DNA of 64,000 nucleotides from Iamia majanohamensis (GTDB taxonomy: Bacteria > Actinomycetota > Acidimicrobiia > Acidimicrobiales > Iamiaceae). Where the stretch lies: NCBI RefSeq assembly GCF_028532485.1, contig NZ_CP116942.1, forward strand, positions 1,302,001 through 1,366,000. Direction: 5' to 3'. Shown here in pieces: positions 39,289 to 47,311 of the stretch. Position 1 is the first letter of the stretch, and the number at the start of each line of letters is the position of its first letter. The notes under the pieces are model-generated. The model saw only the letters and a list, made by a program, of their open reading frames with translations, ran no database searches and was not told the DNA's origin. Both the position numbers and the translations under genes were made by a program.

Positions 39289-40680
39289 TCAGACGGGGGC
39301 GCCGGGGGCCACGAGGGGCCAGGGGCACTCCCGCTCGACCACGGCGGCCAGGTCGAGGAGCAGGGCGTCCTCGTGGTGGCGGCCGATGACCTGCATGCCC
39401 ACCGGGAGCCCGTCGAGGGGCTCGACGGGGATGGAGATGGCCGGGTTGCCGGAGATGTTGGCCGGGATGGTGAGGGCCCCGTTGTTGCCGAGGTCCACCT
39501 TCTGGCCCGCCACCCGGGTGTTGGTGCTGATGTGGGCCGGGAAGGCGACGTCGGGGTTGGTGGCGCAGATGACCAGGTCGACCTGGTCGAAGATGTCGGC
39601 CATGGCCTCGTTGGCCATCGTGCGGGCCGCCTCGCCCCGGGCGTTCATGGCCAGGTCGACGGTGCCGTCGGCCATCTCCAGCCCGAAGGCGATCTCCTTG
39701 GTGAGGTCCTCCTTGCACCCCGGCCAGAGGTCGCCCAGCTCCATGCGGAGGCCGACCATGTTGGCCAGGGCCCAGGCCAGGTCGAGGGCGGGCAGGGCCA
39801 CGGTCATGTCGACGACGGTGAGCCCGGCGTCGCGCACCAGGGCCTCGGCCGCGGTGAGGACCCGCTCCTGCACCCCGTCGGCGACCACCGCGGCGCCGAG
39901 GGTGGGGGCCACCGCCACCCGCAGGCCCCGGAGGTCGTGGGTGCCGAGGTCGCGCTCCCAGCCCTCGACCCGGGGGAGGGAGTAGGGGTCGCGGGCGTCG
40001 AAGCCGGTGGTGACGTCGTACCAGCGGGCCACGTCGCGCACCGACCGCGCCTGGCAGCCGGCCACCACGGTCATGGGGTGGATGAGGGTCCGGGGGCCGC
40101 GGGGGATGCGGCCGGCGGTGCCCTTCATGCCGACGAGGCCGTTGAAGCCGGCCGGGATCCGGATGGAGCCGCCGCCGTCGCCGCCGCTGGCGATGGAGAC
40201 CAGGCCACCGGCCACCGCGGCCGACGACCCGCCCGAGGAGCCCCCCGCGGTCCGTCCGTGCTCCCACGGGTTGTGGGTGACGCCGTTGGCCTTGGTGACC
40301 GACACGTTGAGCCCGCCGAACTCGCTGGCCGTGGTCTGGCCCACCAGGGTGGCCCCGCCCGCGGCGCGCAGGCGGTCGACCATGGTGGTGGTGTGGGGCG
40401 CGACCCGGTCGGCGAACACGAGGGAGGCCTCGGTGTGGGGCCAGCCCTCCACCTCCTGGAGCTGCTTGACGCCCACGGGCACGCCGCCGAAGGGGAGCGA
40501 CACGTCGGCGGCGGCCGCCGCGGCGCGCGCCCCCTCCTCGTCGACGTGGCAGAACGCGTTGAGCTCGGAGCCCTCGATGGCGGCCAGGGTGGCCTCCAGC
40601 TCCTCGGTGGGGGTGCGCTCGCCGGCGCGGAGCGCCTCCACGAGCGAGCAGGCGTCTCCGGACCAGGGTGCATCGACCAT
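39289..40680 (-). CDS. Amidase signature family enzyme
   Basis: A 463-residue amidase. The Ser-cisSer-Lys triad is visible: Lys in VPVGVKQLQEVEGW, the glycine/serine-rich GGSSGGSSAAVAGG, and SGGDGGGSIRIPAGFNGLVGMKGT containing the nucleophile Ser. It hydrolyses an amide bond; typical cytosolic members act on aliphatic or aryl amides. The GatA role is unlikely because no gatB or gatC is nearby. The following gap 40681-40817 shows no gene. Confidence 0.9.
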   Translation of the reverse strand: MVDAPWSGDACSLVEALRAGERTPTEELEATLAAIEGSELNAFCHVDEEGARAAAAAADVSLPFGGVPVGVKQLQEVEGWPHTEASLVFADRVAPHTTTMVDRLRAAGGATLVGQTTASEFGGLNVSVTKANGVTHNPWEHGRTAGGSSGGSSAAVAGGLVSIASGGDGGGSIRIPAGFNGLVGMKGTAGRIPRGPRTLIHPMTVVAGCQARSVRDVARWYDVTTGFDARDPYSLPRVEGWERDLGTHDLRGLRVAVAPTLGAAVVADGVQERVLTAAEALVRDAGLTVVDMTVALPALDLAWALANMVGLRMELGDLWPGCKEDLTKEIAFGLEMADGTVDLAMNARGEAARTMANEAMADIFDQVDLVICATNPDVAFPAHISTNTRVAGQKVDLGNNGALTIPANISGNPAISIPVEPLDGLPVGMQVIGRHHEDALLLDLAAVVERECPWPLVAPGAPV

Positions 40681-40817
40681 GCACGGAGTGTGCCAGGAAC
40701 CTCAGCGGATGGGGCCGGGTACCTCGATGCGTCGTCCTCGCTTCGCTCGGATGGCCATGCCGTGCTTGCTCGGTCGGCCTCGCCTGTCGGCTCGGCCTCC
40801 AGGCACACCCCGTGCGG

Positions 40818-41114
40818 TCAGTCCGCGGGCACCTGGATGCGGAGACGGCGGGGGCTGATCGGCTCGAGCAGGTCCGCCACCACGGCCTGGTGGGCGGGGT
40901 GGGCGATGTAGGTGCGGAGGTCCTCGGGCGTGGCGAAGCGGGCCACGATCGCGACCCCGGCGTTGCCCTCGGCCAGGCCCAGGTCGCGCCCCACCTCGTA
41001 GGAGCCGATCTCGGGGATCTGGGCGGGCAGGGCCCGCAGCCCCGCGACCAGGGCCTCCACCCGGTCCTCCGGGGTCCCCTCGGCCACGTCCACGAGCACG
41101 ATGTGGGTCAGCAC
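40818..41114 (-). CDS. Dabb (stress-responsive alpha/beta barrel) protein
   Basis: A 98-residue protein opening MLTHIVLVDVAEGTPEDRVEAL with IGSYEVGRDLGL and PAHQAVVADLLEPI, the pattern of Dabb-domain dimers. Relatives include stress proteins and small cyclases or monooxygenases; no catalytic residue is certain here. Confidence 0.85.
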   Translation of the reverse strand: MLTHIVLVDVAEGTPEDRVEALVAGLRALPAQIPEIGSYEVGRDLGLAEGNAGVAIVARFATPEDLRTYIAHPAHQAVVADLLEPISPRRLRIQVPAD

Positions 41115-41154
41115 GGGGCCGACCGTACCCGGCGGCGCCCGGCGCAGGGCCGGG

Positions 41155-41910
41155 CTACTGGAGGCCCCGGCTGGCCCCGCCGTCGACGGGGATGGCGGCG
41201 CCGGTCACGAAGCGGGCCGCGTCGGAGCAGAGGAAGGCGACCACCCGGCCGAAGTCCTCGGCCCGGCCCACCTCCCGCACGGGGATGTTCTCGGCCACCG
41301 CCGCGGCCGCGTCCTCGTCGTCGCCGTGCAGCTGGCGGAAGCGCTCGGTGGCGTGGATGCCGGGCTGGACCGAGTTCACCGTGACCCCCTCGGGGGCCAC
41401 CTCCAGGGCGAGGGTCTTCAGGAAGCCCGTCACCCCGGCCCGGGCGGTGTTGGACAGGATGAGGGTGGGGATGGGCTGGCGGACCGAGGCGGAGGTGATG
41501 GCCACCACCCGACCCCAGCCCCGGTCGGCCATGGCCGGCACCGCGGCCTGGCACATGGCCACAGTGGAGAGCAGGTTGAGCTGGAGGGCGGGCAGGTAGG
41601 CCTCCATCGGGGTGGAGGCGAAGGTCCCGGCCGGCGGCCCGCCGGCGTTGGGCACGAGCACGTCGATGCGGCCGAGGGCGTCCTCGGCGTCGTCGACGAA
41701 GGCGGTGGCCCCCTCGGGGGTGGATACGTCGGCCACGAGCGGCACGGCGTCGTCGCCGAGGCGGGCCGCGGCCCGCTCCACGCGGGTGCGGTCGCGCCCG
41801 CAGATGGCCACCGTCACGCCCTCGGCGGCCAGGGCCCGGGCCACGCCCAGGCCCAGGCCCCCCGAGCCCCCCGCCACCGCTGCCGTGCGCCCTTCCAGCC
41901 CCAGGTCCAT
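41155..41910 (-). CDS. Short-chain dehydrogenase/reductase with altered active site
   Basis: A 251-residue SDR. Cofactor motif AGGSGGLGLGVARALA, VPNAGGPPAGTF and the closing FVTGAAIPVDGGA are FabG-like. At the catalytic position, where Y-x-x-x-K is expected after the Ser strand (AITSASVRQP), it reads LILSNTARAG, so Tyr and Lys are both absent. Either a different acid/base is used or it is not a classical oxidoreductase. ATG at 41910 lies 6 nt after a minus-strand TACCGT box. Confidence 0.85.
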   Translation of the reverse strand: MDLGLEGRTAAVAGGSGGLGLGVARALAAEGVTVAICGRDRTRVERAAARLGDDAVPLVADVSTPEGATAFVDDAEDALGRIDVLVPNAGGPPAGTFASTPMEAYLPALQLNLLSTVAMCQAAVPAMADRGWGRVVAITSASVRQPIPTLILSNTARAGVTGFLKTLALEVAPEGVTVNSVQPGIHATERFRQLHGDDEDAAAAVAENIPVREVGRAEDFGRVVAFLCSDAARFVTGAAIPVDGGASRGLQ

Positions 41911-41916
41911 GCCGTG

Positions 41917-41922
41917 ACGGTA
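41917..41922 (-). promoter_or_regulatory. -10 box TACCGT for the SDR gene at 41910
   Basis: TACCGT runs 41922 to 41917, 6 nt before the ATG. The divergent thioesterase box begins 18 bp away. Confidence 0.5.
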
Positions 41923-41939
41923 CCCCCACGGGGGCGGCA

Positions 41940-41945
41940 TAGGGT
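41940..41945 (+). promoter_or_regulatory. -10 box TAGGGT for the thioesterase gene
   Basis: TAGGGT ends 7 nt before the ATG at 41953. Confidence 0.5.
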
Positions 41946-41952
41946 CGAGGCG

Positions 41953-42753
41953 ATGGACCCCCTGCCCTTCCTCGGCCTGGAGGCCACCCACAACCCGCAC
42001 CGCTGGTACCTGCCGGTCGCCCCGCACCTCTGCACCGGCCACCAGTTCCTCTTCGGGGGGTGCGGGCTGGGCGCCGCCATCGAGGCGCTGGAGCGCACCA
42101 CCGACCGCCCCCTGATCTGGGCCACCGCCCAGTACCTCTCCTACGCCCGACCCCCGTCGACCATGGACATCGACGTGACCGTGCCGGTGAGCGGGTCGAC
42201 GGTCAGCCAGGCCCGGGCCGTGGCCCGGGTGGGCGACGACGAGATCCTCACCGTGAACGCCGCCCTCGGCCACCGCGACCTGCCGCACCGGGGCCAGTTC
42301 GTGGCCATGCCGGAGGTGCCGTCACCCGACGACTGCGCCCCCCGGCCGTCGCGGTTCCGCCACGACACCGACAGCATCATGTCCCGCATCGACCTGCGCC
42401 TGGCCCGGGGTCGCCAGATGGAGGACTTCGACGGCGTGCCCCTGCCCGAGGGCCGCTCGGCGCTGTGGGCCCGCATGGACGACCTGCCCGAGACGACCGC
42501 GGCCAAGCTGGCGGTGCTCGGCGACTACGTGCCCTTCGGCACCAGCCAGGCCCTGGGGCGCGACGTCGGGGGCAACAGCCTCGACAACACCCTGCGGGTG
42601 GTGCGGCTGGTGCCGAGCGAGTGGGTCCTGGTCGACATCGAGGTCCAGGCCCTGGAGCGGGGCTTCGGCCACGGGCGGGTCCACCTGTGGGCCGAGGACG
42701 GCACCCTCCTCGCCACCGCCTCGCAGTCCACCATCGCCCGCACCTGGGACTAG
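41953..42753 (+). CDS. Acyl-CoA thioesterase, double hot-dog (TesB-like)
   Basis: A 266-residue protein with two hot-dog folds. The first half has GHQFLFGGCGLGAAIEALERTT and PLIWATAQYLSYARPP; the second has SLDNTLRVVRLVPSEWVLVDIEVQALERGFGHGRVHLWAEDGTLLATASQS, the characteristic TesB C-terminus. It hydrolyses acyl-CoA thioesters. ATG at 41953 lies 7 nt behind TAGGGT. Confidence 0.88.
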   Translation: MDPLPFLGLEATHNPHRWYLPVAPHLCTGHQFLFGGCGLGAAIEALERTTDRPLIWATAQYLSYARPPSTMDIDVTVPVSGSTVSQARAVARVGDDEILTVNAALGHRDLPHRGQFVAMPEVPSPDDCAPRPSRFRHDTDSIMSRIDLRLARGRQMEDFDGVPLPEGRSALWARMDDLPETTAAKLAVLGDYVPFGTSQALGRDVGGNSLDNTLRVVRLVPSEWVLVDIEVQALERGFGHGRVHLWAEDGTLLATASQSTIARTWD

Positions 42754-42800
42754 CCGACCCCCGGCCGGGGGCGCCGGCCCGCCGGGCCCGGGCCCCGTCG

Positions 42801-42806
42801 TAGCCT
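42801..42806 (+). promoter_or_regulatory. -10 box TAGCCT for the SDR gene at 42815
   Basis: TAGCCT ends 8 nt before the ATG at 42815. Confidence 0.5.
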
Positions 42807-42814
42807 CGGGCGCC

Positions 42815-43630
42815 ATGGCCCTGCCCACCCCCGCCCCCGACCGCACCGCCCTCGTCACCGGGGCCTCCTCCGGGATCGGCGTCGAGATCGCCCGCGACCT
42901 GGCCCGGCGGGGCCACGGCGTCACCCTCGTGGCCCGGCGCGAGGACCGGCTGGCCGACCTGGCCGCCGAGCTGGCCGACGCCCACGGCGTCCGCGCCGAG
43001 GTGGTGGGGGCCGACCTGGCCGACCCCGCGGACCGGGCCGGGCTGGTGGGTGCGGTCGAGGGACGGGGCCTCACCGTCGACGTCCTCGTCAACAACGCCG
43101 GGCTCACGACCAGCGGCCCCGTCCACCGGGGCGACGTGGAGGCCGAGCTGCGGATGGTGCGGGTCGACGTCGAGGCCGTCGTCGACCTCACCACCCGCTT
43201 CCTCGCGGGCATGGTCGAGCGCGGTCGGGGGGCGCTGCTGAACGTGGCGTCGGTGGCCGCCTTCCAGCCCCTGCCGGGCCAGGCCGGCTACGGCGGGGCC
43301 AAGGCCTTCGTGCTGTCCTACACCCAGGCCGTCGCGGCCGAGGTCAAGGGGACGGGCGTCTCGGTCTCGGCCCTCTGCCCGGGCCCGGTGCGCACCGGCT
43401 TCGGCGAGGCCGGTGGCCTCGACGCCGAGGAGTCCGAGGCCGCCCTGCCGTCGTTCATGTGGGTCGCAGCCGACGAGGTGGCGCGGGCCGGCGTGGCCGG
43501 CCTGGAGCGGGGCCGCACGGTGACGATCCCCGGGCCGGCCAACCTGGTCGGTGCCCACGCCGGCCGCCTGGCCCCCAGGTCGCTCCTGCTGCCGCTCATG
43601 GCCCGCCAGCACCCGGCGCTGCGACGCTGA
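42815..43630 (+). CDS. Short-chain dehydrogenase/reductase
   Basis: A 271-residue classical SDR of the YqjQ/DltE-like type. Cofactor loop GASSGIGVEIARDLA, LVNNAGLTTSGP, catalytic Ser in NVASVAAF and Tyr-x-x-x-Lys in GYGGAKAFVLS are intact. The C-terminal region RSLLLPLMARQ is hydrophobic, hinting at membrane association. Substrate unknown; neighbours in lipid metabolism suggest an acyl or steroid substrate. Confidence 0.88.
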   Translation: MALPTPAPDRTALVTGASSGIGVEIARDLARRGHGVTLVARREDRLADLAAELADAHGVRAEVVGADLADPADRAGLVGAVEGRGLTVDVLVNNAGLTTSGPVHRGDVEAELRMVRVDVEAVVDLTTRFLAGMVERGRGALLNVASVAAFQPLPGQAGYGGAKAFVLSYTQAVAAEVKGTGVSVSALCPGPVRTGFGEAGGLDAEESEAALPSFMWVAADEVARAGVAGLERGRTVTIPGPANLVGAHAGRLAPRSLLLPLMARQHPALRR

Positions 43631-43656
43631 CCGGCCCGGCCGGGCGTCGAGGTCGC

Positions 43657-43662
43657 TACGGT
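43657..43662 (+). promoter_or_regulatory. -10 box TACGGT for the LLM oxidoreductase gene
   Basis: TACGGT ends 7 nt before the ATG at 43670. Confidence 0.5.
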
Positions 43663-43669
43663 CGCCGGC

Positions 43670-44629
43670 ATGCAGCGCTACGGCATGACCATCCCCTTCG
43701 ACGGCATCCCGCTGCACGCGCAGCGCGACGCCGTGGCCGAGCTGGCCGACCTGGGCTACACCGACGTGTGGTCGTCGGAGGCCAACGGGGCCGACGGCTT
43801 CACCCCCCTGGCCCTGGCCTCGGTGTGGGCCCCCACCCTCCGCCTGGGCAGCGCCATCGTGCCCGCCTTCACCCGGGGGCCGGCCACCCTGGCCCAGTGC
43901 GTGGCCTCCCTCGCCGACGCCGCCCCCGGCCGGGTCGCCTTCGGCCTCGGCACCTCGTCGGACGTCATCGTCGAGCGCTGGAACGACATCGCCTTCGACG
44001 AGCCCTACAAGAAGGTGCGCGACACCATCCGCTTCCTGCGCACCGCCCTCACCGGCGAGAAGGTGCGGGAGTCCTACGACACCTTCTCGGTCGACGGCTT
44101 CAAGCTCGGCGTGGTGCCCGAGGAGCAGCCCCGCATCCTGCTGGCCGCCCTCCGCGAGGGCATGCTCCGCCTGGCCGGCCGGGAGGGCGACGGCGCCATC
44201 GTGAACTGGCTCTCGGCCGAGGACGTGCGCACCGTGGCCCCCCACGTCCACGCCGGGGGCGAGGGCAAGGAGGTGGTGGCCCGCATCTTCGTGGCCCCCT
44301 CGACCGACACCGACACGGTGCGGGCCATGGGCCGCTTCGCCATCGCCGCCTACCTGAACGTGCCCGTCTACGCCGCCTTCCACGAGTGGGTCGGGCGGGG
44401 AGAGGCCCTGCAGCCCATGTGGGACGCCTGGCAGGCCGGCGACCGCAAGGCGGCCACCGCCGCCATCCCCGACGAGGTGGTCGACGACCTGATCGTGCAC
44501 GGCTCGCCCGAGGCGTGCCGGGAGCACATCGGCCGCTACGTCGAGGCCGGCATCACCTGCCCGGCCCTGGCCGTGCTGCCCTTCGGGCTCGACCCCGTCC
44601 AGGCGGCCCGGGACCTGGCGCCCCGCTGA
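43670..44629 (+). CDS. LLM-class flavin-dependent oxidoreductase (probably F420)
   Basis: A 319-residue TIM-barrel protein. It has GYTDVWSSEANGADGFTPLALAS, RLGSAIVPAFTRGPATLAQ and GRVAFGLGTSSDVIVERWN, the cofactor-binding order of luciferase-like monooxygenases. Actinobacterial members of this subgroup mostly use F420, which is an inference here. It would transfer a hydride to or oxidise an unknown substrate. Confidence 0.87.
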   Translation: MQRYGMTIPFDGIPLHAQRDAVAELADLGYTDVWSSEANGADGFTPLALASVWAPTLRLGSAIVPAFTRGPATLAQCVASLADAAPGRVAFGLGTSSDVIVERWNDIAFDEPYKKVRDTIRFLRTALTGEKVRESYDTFSVDGFKLGVVPEEQPRILLAALREGMLRLAGREGDGAIVNWLSAEDVRTVAPHVHAGGEGKEVVARIFVAPSTDTDTVRAMGRFAIAAYLNVPVYAAFHEWVGRGEALQPMWDAWQAGDRKAATAAIPDEVVDDLIVHGSPEACREHIGRYVEAGITCPALAVLPFGLDPVQAARDLAPR

Positions 44630-44654
44630 GCCGCTCGGACCCCTCCGGCCCGCC

Positions 44655-45395
44655 CTAGCCGGACACGGCCGCCAGCAGCGCGACCAGCCGGTCCCGGAGG
44701 TCCTCCTGCTCGGCGCCGTCGAGGACGGCGTAGGCGGGGGCCAGGGCCCGGTCGGTCGCGGCCTCGGCCTCGGCCCAGCGGGCCTGCACCCCGGTCGCCT
44801 CGGCCGAGGGGGCGGGGCCGTCGTAGCCGTAGAGGCCGAGCATGCCCGGGGCCCGGATGGTGACGGCCTCGTGGGGGGTGAGGCCGGCGGCGAGCACGGC
44901 GGCGCCGTGGAGGGCGCCGCGGAGCTCGCGCAGCAGGTGCATGCGGTGCAGGACGAGGGCGACGGGCCGGTCGGGCTCGGGCTCGGGTCGGGCCCGCCAG
45001 GCGGCGAAGAGGGGGGCGGCCGCGACCGGGGCGCCGGCCACCACGGCGCCGAGGAGGTCGGCGAGGTGGTCGAGCCCGTCCACGTCGGCCAGGTGCTCCT
45101 CGGCCCAGGCGTGGCCGGCGGCGGCGAAGCGGTCGGCGGCGTCGTGGGGCTCCATGACCTGCAGGCCCCGCTCCCAGGAGGCGCGGACCACACCGGGCGT
45201 CCAGAAGACGAACGTCGCGGTGACCACGTCGGCCGCGACCGGGCCCAGCGCCCCGCCCCGGCCCGCGGTGTAGAAGTCGAGGCCCTCGAAGCCCAGCTCG
45301 GCGCCGCGGGCGTAGGTGGCGCCGTCGAGCATGAAGGCGGCGGCGACCTCGCTCACGGCCTCGGCGGTCGCGGTGGCGGTGGCGTCGGGGGTCAC
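44655..45395 (-). CDS. SCO6745-family protein
   Basis: A 246-residue soluble, largely helical protein. ELGFEGLDFYTAGRGGALGPV, ATFVFWTPGVVRASWERG and LHRMHLLRELRGALHGAAVLAAGLTP are typical of this actinobacterial family of unknown function. Several His and Trp residues are conserved in it, but no reaction is known. GTG at 45395 has GGAG 7 nt upstream. Confidence 0.75.
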   Translation of the reverse strand: MTPDATATATAEAVSEVAAAFMLDGATYARGAELGFEGLDFYTAGRGGALGPVAADVVTATFVFWTPGVVRASWERGLQVMEPHDAADRFAAAGHAWAEEHLADVDGLDHLADLLGAVVAGAPVAAAPLFAAWRARPEPEPDRPVALVLHRMHLLRELRGALHGAAVLAAGLTPHEAVTIRAPGMLGLYGYDGPAPSAEATGVQARWAEAEAATDRALAPAYAVLDGAEQEDLRDRLVALLAAVSG

Positions 45396-45490
45396 GAGCG
45401 GCTCCGGGGGTCGGGGGCGGGTGGGGACGACCCTAGGGGCGGGGCCCACGGGGCACCGGGGCGGTGGGCGGCCCCCGGTGCGGGCCTGGC

Positions 45491-45496
45491 TACCCT
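45491..45496 (+). promoter_or_regulatory. -10 box TACCCT for the HAD gene
   Basis: TACCCT ends 8 nt before the ATG at 45505. Confidence 0.5.
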
Positions 45497-45504
45497 CGCC
45501 GCCG

Positions 45505-46170
45505 ATGCCCGCCCTGCCCTCGCCGCCGGCCGCGGTGCTGTTCGACCTGGACGGGACGCTGTGCGACTCCGAGGCCGGCATCGTCGAGCACCTGGCCGCC
45601 GCCCACGCCACCGTGGGGCTGCCGGTGCCGTCGCGCCCGGTGCTGCGGGGCTGCGTGGGACCGCCCTGGTCCGAGTCGCTCCCCGCCATCGGCGTGCCGC
45701 CCGACCAGGTCGAGCCGCTGATCACCGCCTACCGGGCGACCTACGACCCCGCCGCCCCCGGCCTGGCCGTCCCCTTCCCCGGGGTGGCCGACGCCCTGGG
45801 GCACCTGCACGGGGCGGGTCTGGCCCTGGCCGTGGCCACCTCCAAGCCCCAGCACCTGGCGACCCGGATCGTGGTCGAGGGCCCGCTGGGCCGTTGGTTC
45901 GACGAGGTGGTCGGCGCCGACCCCGCCGCCGGGCGCCACACCAAGGCCGACGTGGTCGGGACGGCGCTGGGGTCCCTCGGCGGCCTCGATGCGACGGCGG
46001 TGGTGATGGTGGGCGACCGCCTCCACGACGTGCACGGGGCTGCGGCCCACGGGGTGGCCACCGTCGGGGTGGGGTGGGGCTGCGCCGAGCCCGGCGAGCT
46101 GGAGGCGGCCGGCGCGGTGGAGGTCGTCGGCAGCCCGGAGGCCCTGGTCGCGCTGCTGCTCGGGCCCTGA
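45505..46170 (+). CDS. HAD-superfamily hydrolase (phosphoglycolate phosphatase-like)
   Basis: A 221-residue HAD-IA phosphatase. Motif I is LFDLDGTLCDSE, motif II ATSKPQ, motif III Lys in HTKADVV, and motif IV VMVGDRLHDVHGAAAHG. The alpha-helical cap lies between motifs I and II. It removes phosphate from a small metabolite such as 2-phosphoglycolate or a sugar phosphate. ATG at 45505 lies 8 nt after TACCCT. Confidence 0.88.
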   Translation: MPALPSPPAAVLFDLDGTLCDSEAGIVEHLAAAHATVGLPVPSRPVLRGCVGPPWSESLPAIGVPPDQVEPLITAYRATYDPAAPGLAVPFPGVADALGHLHGAGLALAVATSKPQHLATRIVVEGPLGRWFDEVVGADPAAGRHTKADVVGTALGSLGGLDATAVVMVGDRLHDVHGAAAHGVATVGVGWGCAEPGELEAAGAVEVVGSPEALVALLLGP

Positions 46171-46176
46171 GCCACC

Positions 46177-46230
46177 GCCGGGAGGGGCCGCTGCCGGGAG
46201 GGGCCGCTGACGGGAGCGGCCGCCGGGAGG
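46177..46230. repeat. 16-bp GC-only tandem repeats
   Basis: The unit GCCGGGAGGGGCCGCT occurs twice perfectly (46177-46192, 46193-46208), once with two changes, and once in part, between the convergent HAD and fabI genes. It is probably slippage-derived and may help termination. Confidence 0.6.
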
Positions 46231-46246
46231 GGCCCGGTCTGTCGGG

Positions 46247-47017
46247 TCAGGCGCCGATGGCGTGGGCCCCGCCGTCGACGTGGACGATCTCGCCGGTGGT
46301 GGCCGGCAGCCAGCTCGACAGGAGGGCCACCACCGAACGGGCCACCGGCTCGGCGTCGCCGGTGTCCCAGCCCAGCGGGGCCCGGGCCGGCCAGGGCTCG
46401 GCCAGGGCGTCGAAGCCGGGGATGCTGCGGGCCGCCACCGTGCGCAGGGGCCCGGCCGCGACCAGGTTGACCCGGATGCCGTCGGGGCCGAGGTCGCGGG
46501 CCAGGTAGCGGGAGGCGGACTCGAGGCCGGCCTTGGCCACCCCCATCCAGTCGTAGGCGGGCCAGGCCACCGAGGCGTCGAAGTCGAGGCCCACCACCGA
46601 CGAGCCGGTGCCGAGCAGGGGCCGCACGGCGCGGGCCAGGGCGGCGAAGGAGTAGGTCGACACCTGCAGGGCGGTGGCTACCTCGTCCCAGCCCGCCCCG
46701 AGCAGGCCGTCGGGGTGGCCCAGGCAGCCCTCGGGGGCGAAGCCGACGGCGTGGACGAGGCCGTCGAGGCGGTCCCAGCGCTCGCCCAGGGCCGGGGCCA
46801 GGGCGGCGAGGTGGTCGGCGTCGGTGACGTCGAGCTCGAGGACGTCGACCGGCGTGGGCAGGCGGCGGGCCGCCCGCTGGGTCACGGCCAGGGCCCGGCC
46901 GAAGGACGTGAGCACCACCTCGGCGCCCTGCTCCTGGGCGAGGCGGGTGCAGGTGAAGGCGATGGAGGAGGGGGTGAGCACGCCGGTGACGAGGACGGTG
47001 CGGTCAGCGAGGAGCAC
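46247..47017 (-). CDS. fabI: Enoyl-ACP reductase
   Basis: A 256-residue FabI/InhA-type SDR. The family-specific opening TVLVTGVLTPSSIAFTCTRLAQEQGAEV replaces the GxxxGxG loop. The active site is YDWMGVAKAGLESASRYLARDLG with the Tyr/Lys arrangement of FabI, and the end is EIVHVDGGAHAIGA. It performs the last reduction of each FAS-II cycle with NAD(P)H. A repeat array, not a gene, separates it from the carboxyltransferase gene. Confidence 0.88.
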   Translation of the reverse strand: MLLADRTVLVTGVLTPSSIAFTCTRLAQEQGAEVVLTSFGRALAVTQRAARRLPTPVDVLELDVTDADHLAALAPALGERWDRLDGLVHAVGFAPEGCLGHPDGLLGAGWDEVATALQVSTYSFAALARAVRPLLGTGSSVVGLDFDASVAWPAYDWMGVAKAGLESASRYLARDLGPDGIRVNLVAAGPLRTVAARSIPGFDALAEPWPARAPLGWDTGDAEPVARSVVALLSSWLPATTGEIVHVDGGAHAIGA

Positions 47018-47078
47018 GGGGCGGGGCCTTCCGGTGGGGCGGGGGAGACGAGGATGCCGCGCCGTGGGGCGTCGGGCG

Positions 47079-47268
47079 GCGATCCGCTGGCGGATCGGCG
47101 GCGGGGCGGGGGCGACGGCCCGCGTCGGGCACGTCCGGGGCCGTCGGGCGGCGAATCGACAGCGAATCGCTCGCCGTCGGCCAGCGAATCGACGGCGAAT
47201 CGCTCACCGAGGCCCGGCGCATCGACGGTGCATCGCTCGCCGTGGGCCAGCGAATCGACGGCGAATCG
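47079..47268. repeat. 33-bp tandem array of the GCGAATCG element (four units) plus flanking hairpin
   Basis: Units start at 47151, 47184, 47217 and 47250, exactly 33 bp apart, each with two half-sites. Unit 3 carries GCGCATCGAC then GGTGCATCG: both half-sites changed in the same way. Upstream, CGATCCG (47080-47086) and CGGATCG (47091-47097) form an inverted repeat that may be a decayed copy. The whole gap 47018-47311 has no supported gene. Confidence 0.85.
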
Positions 47269-47311
47269 GGCCCCGACGGGCTGACCAGGGGTGATCGGGT
47301 GCGGGCGGGGG

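Noticed and set aside
40681-40817. Possible small RNA or gene between the amidase and Dabb genes
   Set aside because: No convincing hairpin, promoter or coding signal; only an unstructured stretch with CTCGCTTCGCTCGG-like sequence.
46177-46230. 16-bp tandem repeats as a possible regulatory array
   Set aside because: They lie between convergent stops, are pure GC-rich slippage-type sequence and have no relation to a promoter.
47151-47268. Regularly spaced 33-bp repeats looking like a CRISPR array
   Set aside because: Units are contiguous with similar sequence throughout; there are no unique spacers, no leader and no cas genes.
46882-47294. Open frames with 11-residue repeats (for example FAVDSLADGER) through the 33-bp array
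   Set aside because: 33 bp is a multiple of three, so every frame shows a peptide repeat; there is no start signal and the same DNA element occurs elsewhere in other frames and orientations.
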